A DNA stretch of 64,000 bases from Streptosporangium sp040640155. Its GTDB lineage: Bacteria > Actinomycetota > Actinomycetes > Streptosporangiales > Streptosporangiaceae. The stretch spans positions 226,639 to 290,638 of the forward strand of contig NZ_JBFABE010000003.1 of assembly GCF_040640155.1 (NCBI RefSeq), given 5' to 3'. The position numbers were made by a program, and so were the translations under genes. Positions 1-9,544 of this stretch are shown in pieces. Within the stretch, counting starts at the first letter, position 1. Each line of letters opens with the position of its first letter. Below the pieces are notes generated by a model that was not told the DNA's origin, did not search any database, and saw only the letters and a program-made list of their open reading frames with translations.

Positions 1-783
1 GCCCTGTGGATCGTCTACGGGCTGGCCTACGCGGCGACCGTCGCGGGCTTCCTCCCGCTGTACCTGAACCCGAACCTGGGACAGCTGGGGGACGCCCCGA
101 AGACGGCCGTGGTCGTGTCGACCTCCCTGATCATGAGCCTGCTGCCCATGGTCTACGGATGCCTGATCACCGACCGGCTCGTCCGCGACCGGTGGCTCGG
201 CGTCGGCGAGATCCTGAACGCGACCCCGGCCGGCCGCACCGGCCGGCTGATCGGCAAGTACCTGGGCGTCTGCGCGGCCACCGCCGTACCGCTCGCGCTC
301 GTCCACACCGGCCGGGCCGTGGTCTACGCGATCACCGAGGGCGAGCCCGCCGCACTGGGCTGGGCGGGGGCGATCCTCGTCCTGGCCGTCGTCCCCGGGC
401 TGCTCATGGCGGGGGCGCTCGCCCTGACCGGCCCCCTGCTGATGTCGTCGGTGCCGTTCCAGATGCTGTTCGTCGCCTACTGGTTCTGGGGGAGCGTCGT
501 CCCGGCCAGCGTCATGCCGACGCTGAGCGACAGCGTCCTGTCGCCCGGCGCCGAGTACGTGGTCTTCGGCCTTCTCGGCTACGAGCCGGTACCGGAACCG
601 GCCCCCCACCTCATCGTCCCGCCCGGCCACGGGCGCTACCCTCCCTGGCCCGACGCCCCGCCGGACTTCCTGCGGCCCGAGGCCGGCCCCGCCGTCGCGT
701 GGCTGTGGATCGGCGTGATGCTCGGGTTCGCGGCGCTTCTCCTCCTCCTCGCCCGCCTGCACGCCATCCGGACGGAGTCCTGA
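1..783 (+). CDS. ABC-2 type exporter permease, C-terminal part (5' end outside window)
   Basis: The reading frame is open from the first base, so the true start lies upstream; 260 codons are visible. The product is very hydrophobic, with about five predicted membrane helices, for example around residues 3-20, 38-55, 84-105, 120-150 and 232-255, joined by short loops. It has no ATPase motifs. The stop is two bases before the ATG of an ABC ATPase, so the two genes are almost certainly co-transcribed and form one exporter. The family assignment rests on this pairing and on hydrophobicity rather than on a diagnostic motif. The substrate cannot be deduced. Confidence 0.7.
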   Translation, partial: ALWIVYGLAYAATVAGFLPLYLNPNLGQLGDAPKTAVVVSTSLIMSLLPMVYGCLITDRLVRDRWLGVGEILNATPAGRTGRLIGKYLGVCAATAVPLALVHTGRAVVYAITEGEPAALGWAGAILVLAVVPGLLMAGALALTGPLLMSSVPFQMLFVAYWFWGSVVPASVMPTLSDSVLSPGAEYVVFGLLGYEPVPEPAPHLIVPPGHGRYPPWPDAPPDFLRPEAGPAVAWLWIGVMLGFAALLLLLARLHAIRTES

Positions 784-784
784 C

Positions 785-1651
785 ATGCGCATCGAGATCT
801 CCCGCCTGACCAAGACCTACCGGGGCGGCGTGCGGGCCCTCGACGGGCTCGACCTCGACGTGCCGACCGGCATGTACGGCCTGCTCGGCTCCAACGGGGC
901 GGGCAAGACCACGCTCATGCGGATCCTGGCCGGGCTGCTCAGACCCACCTCGGGGACGGTCCGCGCCGGCGGGCACGACCTGGCCACCTCCGGCGGCCGT
1001 CTCGCCGTGCAGCGGACGCTCGGCTACCTCCCCCAGGACCTCGGGGTCTACCCCGACCTGACGGCGCGGCGGTTCCTGGACTACATCGCGCTGCTCAAGG
1101 GGATGGACTCCCGCACCGCCCGCCGCCGCCGGATCGGTGAGCTGCTCGACGTGGTCGCGCTCACCGAGGACGCCGACCGCAGGCTCAAGGGCTTCTCCGG
1201 CGGCATGCTGCGCCGGGTCGGCATCGCGCAGGCGCTGCTCGCCGACCCCCGCCTGCTCGTCGTGGACGAGCCGACCACCGGCCTCGACCCCGAGGAGCGG
1301 ATCCGGTTCCGCATCCTGCTCTCCCGGCTCGCCGGTGACCGCACGGTCCTGCTCAGCACGCACATCGTCGAGGACGTGGCGCAGACCTGCCGGTTCCTCG
1401 CGGTGCTCGCCCGGGGACGCCTGGCCTTCACCGGGGACGTCGGCGCACTGGTCTCGCGGGCCGACCACAGGGTGTGGACGCTGACGACCGCCGGCCCCGC
1501 CCCCGCGACCGGCAGGGTCGTGGCCGCCGTCCCCGAGGGCACCGGGACGCGCTACCGCGTCATCGCCCCCGCCGCCCCCGGCCCCGCCGCCCTCCCGGCC
1601 GAACCGACCCTGGAGGACGGCTACCTCGCCCTCATGGAGGACGGCCGCTGA
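785..1651 (+). CDS. ABC transporter ATP-binding protein
   Basis: A 288-residue ATPase that would energise the permease encoded just upstream. All key motifs are visible in order: Walker A (GSNGAGKTT, about residues 37-45), the signature FSGGMLRR (about 138), Walker B with catalytic Glu (LLVVDEPTTGLD, about 158) and the switch His (LLSTHIVED, about 190). The C-terminal 70 residues are the variable extension seen in ABC-2 drug or peptide exporters. The ATG follows the permease stop by one base, so translation is probably coupled. The substrate is unknown. Confidence 0.9.
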   Translation: MRIEISRLTKTYRGGVRALDGLDLDVPTGMYGLLGSNGAGKTTLMRILAGLLRPTSGTVRAGGHDLATSGGRLAVQRTLGYLPQDLGVYPDLTARRFLDYIALLKGMDSRTARRRRIGELLDVVALTEDADRRLKGFSGGMLRRVGIAQALLADPRLLVVDEPTTGLDPEERIRFRILLSRLAGDRTVLLSTHIVEDVAQTCRFLAVLARGRLAFTGDVGALVSRADHRVWTLTTAGPAPATGRVVAAVPEGTGTRYRVIAPAAPGPAALPAEPTLEDGYLALMEDGR

Positions 1652-1756
1652 GCCCTTCCTCGCGAAGGGACGCGGGCCGGACCGTGGACCACACGACCGG
1701 TCAGGCCGCCCACCGGGAGGATCGGACCGACCGGCCGCCCACCGACGCGAAAGGCC

Positions 1757-1811
1757 CGGCCACGGCCCGGCCACGGTCCGGCCACGGTCCGGCCGAACCC
1801 CGGCCACGGTC
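1757..1811. repeat. Five 11-bp tandem units (CGGCCACGGTC)
   Basis: Five head-to-tail 11-bp units occupy this stretch. Units 2, 3 and 5 are identical, unit 1 differs at one base and unit 4 is degenerate. The array lies between two convergent genes and runs into the stop codon of the minus-strand gene. A small hairpin (CCCTTC/GAAGGG, 1653-1669) lies just upstream and may help terminate the ABC genes. Confidence 0.85.
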
Positions 1812-4800
1812 AGCGGAGGCGGTCGCGCAGGCGTGCGCACTCGCGGGCGAAGCGGCTGCCGCGGCCGCTCGCCGCGTGGGCCGACACGGCCGGGATCTCG
1901 CCACGAGCCCCCGCCCAGGCCGCGACGTCGGCCGCGAACGCCACCGCCTCCGAGTGGACGACGGTGGGGCGCTCCCCCTCGCCGGGCAGCAGCACCGGCA
2001 GCATGCCCGCCAGGATCGTCCAGACCCGCTCGTGTCCTCCCCGGCGGGCGGCGTCGTCGAGGGCAGCCAGCACCGGACGGGTCGTGAACCAGGCGCGGCG
2101 GATCAGGAGCGCGAGCTGGCGGCCGACCGCCTCGGCGGGCAGGTCCCCGCGGGCCGCCATCCGCAACAGCGACGACACCGCCTCCGGATGCCCCCCTGCC
2201 AGGAAGTAGGCCAGGACGAGCGCCGTCGCCTCCCCCGGCGGGCCTTCCGCCTCGGCCAGGGTCCCCAGGTGGGACGGACGCACCCCCGGCCGGTCCCACC
2301 GGTGGAACAGAAGGGGCAGGTAGTTGACGGAGACGACCTCACGGTGCGACGGCAGGATCGCCGGCCACCAGCTCATGGTGCGCCCGTGCCCCTCCCCGCA
2401 CCACCTCGGCGGCGCGTGCAGCAGCTCGTCGACGAGGTCGTGCCCGGTCGGCTCCGCCCGCAGCACCGGCACCGGCCGGACCTCGCGGGTCTGCCGCACC
2501 TCGTGACCCTCGAGGCCGGCGGGGTCGTGCCCGGTCGATCCCGTCCGCACCACCGGGACCACCCGGACCCGGCCGGGCCGCCACACCTCGTGATCCTCGA
2601 GGAGGTGCTCGCGGGCGTCCTTGACGTACGCCCACCTCACCCCCGCCTCCGGGTCGGGCAGGCCACCCGCGGCCAGCCAGGCGGCGAGCGACGCCGCGGC
2701 CCGTGAGCCCACCCGCGCGGCGCGCCCGGCGGCGGCGGGGTGACTCCCCCTCGGCAGTCGCAGCAGCGCCTGCCCCAGATCGGCGGCCGGCGGTTCGACC
2801 CCCGCGGCCGCGCACGTCTCCAGCCGGTCCACCAGCGTGCCGGGGTCGAGGTGCCCGGTCGTCGTCGTGGGCGTCGCCAGCAGGACGGGAGGCAGCGTCC
2901 CCTCCCTCAGCGCCACGTGGAGCTCGCTGAGCCGACGCAGCAGGAACATGTGCGGCGGCGACACCGACCCGGGCTCCGGCAGCCGTCCCCGCCGGCGGGA
3001 CCCCGCCGCGGGGCCGGGCGCCCCGGACCCGCCGAACGGCGAGCGCGAGCCCATGAAGCCGACCTCCATGCCGAACTCTCGTTCGCCGAGGCCGGACAGG
3101 AGCGCGGAAAGCCCGCTGCGCATCACCCTCACCCCCTCGACGGAGACCTCGGCCTCCTCGAGCCGGTGGAAGATCTCCTCCCGCGCCCGGCCGGGAGACC
3201 CGCCGGACATCCCTCCGGGCTCACCTTCCCGCTCCCGCTGCCCCTCTTCCCGCTCCTCGCCCTGCTCCCCGGCCGACACGGCCAGGGCGCTCACCGGGAA
3301 ACCCGCCCCGGCCCGGGGATCGACGGGCTCCGGATCGGGCACGCCGGGATCCGACCCGGGGGCGATCACCTCCTTGGCGAGGGCGACGATCCAGAGGTAG
3401 GGGTCGAGCCACCGCTCCGTCGAGTACAGGTGGGGGTGAGAGGCACCGAAGACGGGGAGCAGCCTCTCGCGCAGGGTCCGGCGGTCGCCCGCCGCCTGCT
3501 CGACGAAGCCGGCGAGCCACCGCTCGCACGCCACCCAGCCGCACGAATCCCATCCGCCCACGTCCAGGGTGGGGGCCGGGAACCGGCCGGGCTCGGCGAG
3601 GGCGGGCAGCGGCGCGGGGATGAACCGCTCCGGCGCCTCCTCCCGGGCGGTCTCGCCCCCGAACGTCGCGGCCACCCGCGCGCCGAGCGCGGCGGGCAGC
3701 AGGGGGACGGCCTCGGCGATCACCGCCGAGCCCGTGCCGAAGGCGGCGGCGTGCTTGACGGCGAGCCGGGCCGCGCGCCCCTGAACCTCGTAGGAGGCGT
3801 GCGCGAACGCCGCGGCGAGCGCGGGCGCCAGCCCGTCGGCGCGGGCGGGCGCCCGCCTCACCTCCTCGGCCAGCCAGCTCAGGCCCGCACGGGCCAGCTT
3901 GACCTCGGCCCGGAAGGTCAGCGCGCCGATCGCCTCGGCGACGTCGGCACCGCCGACGCCCTCGGCACCGCCGGTACCGCCGGTGCCGCCGGTGCCGCCG
4001 GTGCGCGGGCCGGTACTGCGTACCCGCGCGAGCGCGAGTTCCGCGACCGTGCCCGGGGCGGCGGGGAGCAGCCGCAGGTAGTCGCGTGTCCGCGCGGCCG
4101 CCTCCTGGGGCGTCGGGTCGATCATCTCGTGCAGCCGTACGAAGAAGCGCAGGTCGACGGCGTCGCCTCCGCGCAGGAAGCGGCTCACGCAGCCGTCGAG
4201 AAGTTCCTCGCGCGACACCCGGCCGGTCGCCAGGAGCCTCCGGATCAGGGAGAGCCACCGGGTGGGCGCGGGCGTCAGGCGTTCCTCCCACAGGACGCGG
4301 CCCGCCCCCTCCGCCTCGAAGATCCTCGGAAGCAGGGGGCCGATCAGCGGGTCGCCGTTCACCGGCCCGGCGGAGAGCCAGGCGACCACGAGCGGGTCGT
4401 GCCCGGGCGGCTCGCCGCCGCAGGCCCGCAGCAGCGCCAGCGCCAGCGGGGCGGTGCGGTCGTTCGCCCTGCCGATCCTCCGGCAGAGCCGGCTCGCCAC
4501 GTCGGCCCGCCAGGCGGCGGGACGGCCGGCCGTCACGCGGATCACGTCGGCCGGATCGGGCTGCGGCGCCCAGCGGGGGTTGAGCTCGCGGCGGGTCAGC
4601 CAGGCGACCACGGCGGCGGGGCCCGAGATCGTGCCCGCCCCCACGACGCGCAACGGCGCCACGAGCCCGGCGAGCGCGTCGCCCACCGTCTCGCGGACGA
4701 TCGCCTCTTCCTCCGCCCGTTCCCAGGCGTCCGGTTCACCCTCCTCGTCCGCGTCGCGATCGGCCCTCCACCCCTCACGGGCCGCCCGCGCGGCGGTGTC

Positions 4801-4938
4801 GCGCAGTTCCCCGAGGAAGTCCGGCAGCCGCCCCGCCACCTCGGCGCGCTCGGCCTCGGTCAACGCGGCCACGCGGCCCGCCAGCGCCCCGGTCCGGCCT
4901 GCGACGACCAGGTCACGTACCTCCTGCCAGGCCGTCAC
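1810..4938 (-). CDS. Large HEAT-like orphan protein, possibly DUF6493 family
   Basis: A 1042-residue protein starting at GTG. The sequence is Ala/Leu/Arg-rich with amphipathic helices throughout, which suggests an alpha-solenoid. There is no signal peptide or membrane helix, so it should be cytoplasmic. The N-terminus (repeated short helices within residues 1-120) and a C-terminal block containing LPSHREVV recall actinobacterial DUF6493 proteins, which are often linked to SWIM-zinc-finger, MoxR and VWA genes; none of those partners is nearby. Two low-complexity linkers interrupt it: a GTG repeat near residue 318 and a degenerate tandem motif around VVRTGSTGHDPAGLEGHEV near residue 800. The family name comes from memory of conserved motifs and is uncertain; the function is unknown. 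Confidence 0.75.
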   Translation of the reverse strand: MTAWQEVRDLVVAGRTGALAGRVAALTEAERAEVAGRLPDFLGELRDTAARAAREGWRADRDADEEGEPDAWERAEEEAIVRETVGDALAGLVAPLRVVGAGTISGPAAVVAWLTRRELNPRWAPQPDPADVIRVTAGRPAAWRADVASRLCRRIGRANDRTAPLALALLRACGGEPPGHDPLVVAWLSAGPVNGDPLIGPLLPRIFEAEGAGRVLWEERLTPAPTRWLSLIRRLLATGRVSREELLDGCVSRFLRGGDAVDLRFFVRLHEMIDPTPQEAAARTRDYLRLLPAAPGTVAELALARVRSTGPRTGGTGGTGGTGGAEGVGGADVAEAIGALTFRAEVKLARAGLSWLAEEVRRAPARADGLAPALAAAFAHASYEVQGRAARLAVKHAAAFGTGSAVIAEAVPLLPAALGARVAATFGGETAREEAPERFIPAPLPALAEPGRFPAPTLDVGGWDSCGWVACERWLAGFVEQAAGDRRTLRERLLPVFGASHPHLYSTERWLDPYLWIVALAKEVIAPGSDPGVPDPEPVDPRAGAGFPVSALAVSAGEQGEEREEGQREREGEPGGMSGGSPGRAREEIFHRLEEAEVSVEGVRVMRSGLSALLSGLGEREFGMEVGFMGSRSPFGGSGAPGPAAGSRRRGRLPEPGSVSPPHMFLLRRLSELHVALREGTLPPVLLATPTTTTGHLDPGTLVDRLETCAAAGVEPPAADLGQALLRLPRGSHPAAAGRAARVGSRAAASLAAWLAAGGLPDPEAGVRWAYVKDAREHLLEDHEVWRPGRVRVVPVVRTGSTGHDPAGLEGHEVRQTREVRPVPVLRAEPTGHDLVDELLHAPPRWCGEGHGRTMSWWPAILPSHREVVSVNYLPLLFHRWDRPGVRPSHLGTLAEAEGPPGEATALVLAYFLAGGHPEAVSSLLRMAARGDLPAEAVGRQLALLIRRAWFTTRPVLAALDDAARRGGHERVWTILAGMLPVLLPGEGERPTVVHSEAVAFAADVAAWAGARGEIPAVSAHAASGRGSRFARECARLRDRLR

Positions 4939-5080
4939 GGGGCCGTCTCCACGGCGGTACGGGCGAGCGCCGCCCGGGTCACACTCGTCATGGGCCGGAG
5001 ACTAGAGATCGTCCCCGACAAAAGCGCCCCGCCGGGCGGGCCGGGAACGGGTCCGTTCGCCGACCCGGAAGGATGGGGCC

Positions 5081-6217
5081 ATGAGCATCACACTCGCCGG
5101 CGCCCGCGTCGTGACCCCCGACGGTGTCCACGAGGGCTGGCTGACCATCGAGGACGGCCGCATCACCCACGTCGGTCAGGGAGGCGCCCCCGGGCCGGGG
5201 CTGGACCTGGCCGGCCGGTACGTCGTGCCGGGCTTCGTCGACATCCACAACCACGGCGGGGCGGGCGGCTCCTTCCCCTCGGGGGACCCCGCGCAGGCGC
5301 GGCTGGTGGCCGACCTGCACGCCCTGCACGGCACCACCACGCTCGTCGCCAGCCTGGTCACCGCCACCCTGGACGACCTGGCCTCGGCGGCGTCGGCGCT
5401 CGCCGGCCTGTGCGAGGACGGCCTGCTGGCCGGGATCCACTTCGAGGGGCCCTACATCTCCTCGGCCCGGTGCGGGGCGCACGACCCGGCCCTGCTGCGC
5501 GAGCCCTCGCCCCGGGAGCTCACCTGGCTGCTCAAGGCCGGACGGGGCCATGTGCGGATGGTCACCCTCGCCGCCGAACTGCCCGGCGCGCTGGACACCG
5601 TGCGGGAGGCGGTGGCGAACGGCGTGATCGCCGCCCTCGGCCACAGCGACGCGAGCTACGAGCAGACGATCGCGGGCATCGACGCGGGCGGCAGCGTGGC
5701 GACCCACCTGTACAACGCGATGCCCCCGCTGCACCACCGCGATCCCGGGCCGATCGCCGCCCTGCTCCAGGACGAGCGCGTCACGGTCGAGCTGATCAAC
5801 GACGGCGTCCACCTGCACCCGGCCATGACCCGCCTGGCCTTCACGACGGCGGGTCCCGCGAGGACCGCGCTGATCACCGACGCGATGGCCGCGGCCGGGA
5901 TGGGCGACGGCGTCTACGGGCTCGGCCCGATGAGCGTGAACGTGGTCAACGGGGTGGCCCGGCTGGCCGAGGGCGGCGCCATCGCGGGCAGCACCCTGAC
6001 CATGGACGTCGCGTTCCGGCGCGCCGTGCGCGAGGTGGGGCTCTCGCTCAACGAGGCGGCCGAGATCTCGTCCCTGACGCCGGCCAGGGTGCTCGGCCTC
6101 GACGACCGCCTGGGCTCGGTGGCGGTCGGCAAGCAGGCCGACCTGGTGGTGCTCTCCGGTGACCTGGAGGTCTCCGGGGTGATGCGCCGGGGCTCCTGGA
6201 TCACCGAGCCCCGCTGA
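5081..6217 (+). CDS. nagA: N-acetylglucosamine-6-phosphate deacetylase
   Basis: A 378-residue amidohydrolase that converts GlcNAc-6-P to GlcN-6-P plus acetate, feeding recycled or chitin-derived amino sugar into central or wall metabolism. Visible family motifs: the metal site near the N-terminus (FVDIHNHGG, HNH about residues 56-58), the metal ligand Glu in HFEGPY (about 125), the His in LGHSDA (about 190), HLYNAMPPLHHR (about 210), DGVHLHP (about 245) and the catalytic Asp in LITDAM (about 268). AAGGAT about 8 bases before the ATG serves as ribosome binding site. It is divergent from the large orphan gene. glmS and glmM elsewhere in the window handle the same metabolite pool. I see no DasR (dre) palindrome in its 142-bp upstream region. 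Confidence 0.93.
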   Translation: MSITLAGARVVTPDGVHEGWLTIEDGRITHVGQGGAPGPGLDLAGRYVVPGFVDIHNHGGAGGSFPSGDPAQARLVADLHALHGTTTLVASLVTATLDDLASAASALAGLCEDGLLAGIHFEGPYISSARCGAHDPALLREPSPRELTWLLKAGRGHVRMVTLAAELPGALDTVREAVANGVIAALGHSDASYEQTIAGIDAGGSVATHLYNAMPPLHHRDPGPIAALLQDERVTVELINDGVHLHPAMTRLAFTTAGPARTALITDAMAAAGMGDGVYGLGPMSVNVVNGVARLAEGGAIAGSTLTMDVAFRRAVREVGLSLNEAAEISSLTPARVLGLDDRLGSVAVGKQADLVVLSGDLEVSGVMRRGSWITEPR

Positions 6218-6344
6218 CCCGCCGGGCCGCCCGCCGGGTCACGGCCCGGCGGGCACGGGCCGGTCCCCGGCCGGCGTGCGGGCGCCCAGGTGGGACGGGG
6301 CGCCCCCGGAGGCGTCGCGGGGACGGGCCGGGGGCGTGGGCGGA

Positions 6345-7463
6345 TCAGGTGACGTAGGGGGCGACGACCACCTCGACGCGCTGGAACTCCTTGAGGTCGG
6401 AGTACCCGGCGGTGGCCATGGTGCGCCTGAGCGCGCCCATCAGGTTCATCGAGCCGTCGGCGACCGAGGAGGGGCCCTGCAGGATCTGCTCCAGCGTGCC
6501 GACCGTGCCGAACTCGACCCGCTTGCCCCGGGGCAGTTCCGGGTGCTGCGCCTCCGACCCCCAGTGGAAGCCCCGGCCGGGAGCCTCGGAGGCCCTCGCC
6601 AGCGGCGAGCCGACCATGACCGCGTCCGCGCCCACCGCGATCGCCTTGGCGATGTCACCGGAGGTGCCCATGCCGCCGTCGGCGATGACATGGACGTAGC
6701 GCCCGCCCGACTCGTCCATGTAGTCGCGGCGCGCCGCGGCCACGTCGGAGATCGCGGTGGCCATCGGCACCACCACGCCCAGCACCGTGCGGGTGGTGTG
6801 CGAGGCGCCGCCGCCGAAGCCGACGAGCACCCCGGCCGCGCCGGTCCGCATCAGGTGCAGCGCCGCGGTGTACGTGGCGCACCCCCCGACGATCACTGGG
6901 ACGTCGAGCTCGTAGATGAACTGCTTGAGGTTGAGCGGCTCGGCCCTGCCGGAGACGTGCTCGGCCGAGACCGTGGTGCCGCGGATCACGAAGATGTCCA
7001 CGCCCGCGTCGATGACGGCCTTGTGGTACTGGACGGTGCGCTGCGGGGAGAGCCGGACGGCCGTGGCCACCCCGGCGGCGCGGATCTCCTCGATCCGGCG
7101 GCCGATCAGCTCCTCCTTGATGGGCGCGTTGTAGATCTCCTGGAGCCGCTTCGTGGCCGGGTCTCCCTTGAGCGCGGCCACCTCCTCCAGCAGCGGCATC
7201 GGGTCGTCGTACCGCGTCCAGAGCCCTTCGAGGTCGAGCACGGCCAGACCGCCGAGCCTGCCGACCTCGATGGCCGTCCGCGGCGAGACCACGCTGTCCA
7301 TCGGGCTCACCACGACGGGCAGCTCGAAGCGGTAGGCGTCGATCTGCCAGGCGATCGAGACCTCCTCGGGGTCGCGGGTCCGGCGCGACGGGACGATGCC
7401 GATCTCGTCGAGCGCGTAGGCACGACGGCCGTTCTTGCCGCGGCCGATCTCCACCTGAGTCAT
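6345..7463 (-). CDS. guaB3: GuaB3 family IMP dehydrogenase-related protein
   Basis: A 372-residue TIM-barrel protein of the actinobacterial GuaB3 group, shorter than true IMP dehydrogenase because the CBS pair is absent. I chose the ATG at 7463 because MTQVEIGRGKNGRR matches the family N-terminus; an in-frame ATG seven codons upstream is possible. The barrel contains SPMDSVVSP (about residue 55) and glycine-rich phosphate loops such as GGMGTSGD. It lies 72 bases downstream of guaB in the same direction, the usual pair in actinobacteria. GuaB3 proteins of other phyla have been reported to act as GMP reductases; whether the actinobacterial form does so is not shown by sequence. Confidence 0.9.
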   Translation of the reverse strand: MTQVEIGRGKNGRRAYALDEIGIVPSRRTRDPEEVSIAWQIDAYRFELPVVVSPMDSVVSPRTAIEVGRLGGLAVLDLEGLWTRYDDPMPLLEEVAALKGDPATKRLQEIYNAPIKEELIGRRIEEIRAAGVATAVRLSPQRTVQYHKAVIDAGVDIFVIRGTTVSAEHVSGRAEPLNLKQFIYELDVPVIVGGCATYTAALHLMRTGAAGVLVGFGGGASHTTRTVLGVVVPMATAISDVAAARRDYMDESGGRYVHVIADGGMGTSGDIAKAIAVGADAVMVGSPLARASEAPGRGFHWGSEAQHPELPRGKRVEFGTVGTLEQILQGPSSVADGSMNLMGALRRTMATAGYSDLKEFQRVEVVVAPYVT

Positions 7464-7535
7464 ATGCCTGTCTTTCCCGTTCATGCGGACAGGGCGCGCG
7501 TCGTGACTCCCACGCGCGCCGTGCCCGCCGCTGCT

Positions 7536-9017
7536 CTAACGACCGTGGTAGTTGGGGGCCTCGACCGTCATCTGGATGTCGTGCGGGTGGCTCTCCTTCA
7601 GGCCCGCCGACGTGATCGGCATCAGCTCGCACCGCTCGTGCATGTCGGCGACCGTACGGCAGCCGGCGTACCACATGCCCTGGCGGAGGCCGCCGACGAG
7701 CTGGTGGGCCACCGCGGCGACCGGGCCCCGGTAGGGGACCTGGCCCTCGATGCCCTCGGGGATGAACCTGTCCTCGGTGCCGACGTCGGCCTGGGCGTAG
7801 CGGTCCTTGCTGAAGGAGGTGCCGCCGCGCTCGCGGTTGCGGACCGCGCCGAGCGACCCCATCCCCCGGTACGACTTGAACTGCTTGCCGTTGATGAAGA
7901 TCAGCTCGCCCGGGGACTCCTCGCAGCCGGCCAGCAGCGACCCGAGCATGACCGAGTCGGCCCCGGCCGCGATGGCCTTGACGATGTCGCCCGAGTACTG
8001 CAGACCGCCGTCGCCGATCACCGGCACCCCGGCCGGGGCGGCGGCCAGCGACGCCTCGTGGATGGCCGTCACCTGCGGGGCACCGACCCCGGCGACCACG
8101 CGCGTGGTGCAGATGGAGCCGGGGCCGACCCCGACCTTGACCGCGTCGGCTCCGGCGTCGATCAGCATCTGGGCGCCCGCGCGGGTGGCGATGTTGCCGC
8201 CGATCACGTCGACCCGGCTGTTCGCCTTGATCTTGGCGATCATGTCGGCGAGCCCCTTGGAGTGACCGTGCGCGACGTCCACCACGATCACGTCGACCCC
8301 GGCCTCGATCAGCGCGGACGCCCGCTTGTCGGCGTCGCCGCCGACGCCGACGGCCGCCCCCACGACCAGCCGGCCGTCGGCGTCCTTGGTCGCCATCGGG
8401 TACTTCTCGCTCTTGGTGAAGTCCTTGACGGTGATGAGCCCGCGCAGCCTGCCGCCGGCGTCCACCAGCGGGAGCTTCTCGATCTTGTTCTGCCTGAGCA
8501 GGTCGAACGCGTCGTCGGTGGAGACCCCGACCGGGGCGGTGACCAGCGGCATCGGGGTCATGACCTCGCGCACCGGGCGGCTCTGGTCGGTCTCGAAGCG
8601 CATGTCGCGGTTGGTGACGATGCCGACGAGCACGCCCGTCCGGTCGGTCACCGGCACGCCCGAGATCCGGTACGTGGCACAGAGGCGCTCGACGTCGGCG
8701 AGGGTGTCGTCCGGCGAGCAGGTGACCGGGTTGGTGACCATCCCGGCCTCGGAGCGCTTGACGAGGTCGGCCTGCTGGGCCTGGTCCTCGATCGAGAGGT
8801 TGCGGTGCAGGACGCCGATGCCGCCCTGACGGGCCATCGCCACCGCCATGCGGGCCTCGGTCACCGTGTCCATCGCCGCGGAGATCAGCGGGATCCTCAG
8901 GGTGATGCCCCTGGACAGGCGGGTGGTGGTCTCGGCCTCACCCGGTTGCAGGTCCGAATAGGCGGGGACCAGGAGCACGTCGTCGTACGTGAGCCCCGGT
9001 TCGGTGAACTTGGCCAT
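7536..9017 (-). CDS. guaB: Inosine-5'-monophosphate dehydrogenase
   Basis: A 493-residue enzyme of GMP synthesis that oxidises IMP to XMP with NAD. The ATG at 9017 follows a strong ribosome binding site (AGGAGGG, 7 bases upstream) and gives the family start MAKFTEPGLTYDD. Two CBS domains are inserted at about residues 95-210 (for example VPVTDRTGVLVGIVTNRDM). The catalytic loop GPGSICTTR with its nucleophilic Cys is intact, as are GDGGLQYSGD and the flap SYRGMGSLGA. A -10-like TAAACT lies on the minus strand at 9077-9082, giving a leader of about 50 bases. It is followed by guaB3. Confidence 0.95.
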   Translation of the reverse strand: MAKFTEPGLTYDDVLLVPAYSDLQPGEAETTTRLSRGITLRIPLISAAMDTVTEARMAVAMARQGGIGVLHRNLSIEDQAQQADLVKRSEAGMVTNPVTCSPDDTLADVERLCATYRISGVPVTDRTGVLVGIVTNRDMRFETDQSRPVREVMTPMPLVTAPVGVSTDDAFDLLRQNKIEKLPLVDAGGRLRGLITVKDFTKSEKYPMATKDADGRLVVGAAVGVGGDADKRASALIEAGVDVIVVDVAHGHSKGLADMIAKIKANSRVDVIGGNIATRAGAQMLIDAGADAVKVGVGPGSICTTRVVAGVGAPQVTAIHEASLAAAPAGVPVIGDGGLQYSGDIVKAIAAGADSVMLGSLLAGCEESPGELIFINGKQFKSYRGMGSLGAVRNRERGGTSFSKDRYAQADVGTEDRFIPEGIEGQVPYRGPVAAVAHQLVGGLRQGMWYAGCRTVADMHERCELMPITSAGLKESHPHDIQMTVEAPNYHGR

Positions 9018-9544
9018 CAGCAACCCTCCTGCCACGGCGCTCTCATGACGGGGAAAGGCGCCGACCCCCGGCTCACAGTTTAGAGTCTGGCACCTGCCCG
9101 GCCGCCCCCGGGGGAAAAGCACGCCGCCGGGAGGGTTGAGCGGGCGGCGGGGAGGGGAGAGACGGCCTTTCCGGGGGCGGAGGGAGATCTTTCCGGGGGA
9201 CGGGGAGATCGAGGAGGGACCTCGGGCGAGAAGGGGCCGGGAGCGAGGAGAGGTCGGGGGGCCGAGCGGTCGGTGACCCGCTCGGTCCCCCGGATCACCG
9301 GTACCGTCGCGAAGCGCCTGGGCGCCACCGGACCCCCCTCCGTATCCGGGTGGCGGCGTCGTCCGCGCCGGTACCGACGCTGCGTCAAGGGTGCGTCACG
9401 GTGGGTTCGCCCGGCAATGGGGAAATGTGCAATTGCACGAAGTTGCACACGGCGGCATGCCGGTAGGAGCAACGCCCGGACAGGGATGATTCACCGGGCT
9501 ATTCTCGCCAGACCCCCGTGTCATTCTGCAGGAGTCCCTCACTG
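9018..9544. other. 527-bp divergent intergenic region
   Basis: It holds the upstream region of guaB and that of the regulator starting at 9545. About 9100-9290 is featureless GC-rich sequence with purine-rich runs on the plus strand. Base composition falls after about 9420, where an inverted repeat sits. I see no convincing gene here; the frames that stay open lack ribosome binding sites and family resemblance. Confidence 0.6.
9426..9449. promoter_or_regulatory. Inverted-repeat operator upstream of the TrmB/LuxR-type regulator
   Basis: TGTGCAA at 9426-9432 and TTGCACA at 9443-9449 are perfect 7-bp inverted arms separated by ten bases. Overlapping them, GTGCAATTGCAC at 9427-9438 is itself a perfect 12-bp palindrome. 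The site lies about 96 bases before the regulator start, in an AT-richer patch, as expected for an operator. Autoregulation is inferred. Confidence 0.5.

Noticed and set aside
2740..6162. 1140-codon plus-strand frame across the orphan gene and nagA
   Set aside because: It is antisense to one recognisable protein and out of frame with another, and is Arg/Pro/Gly-rich, as expected of a shadow in high-GC DNA.
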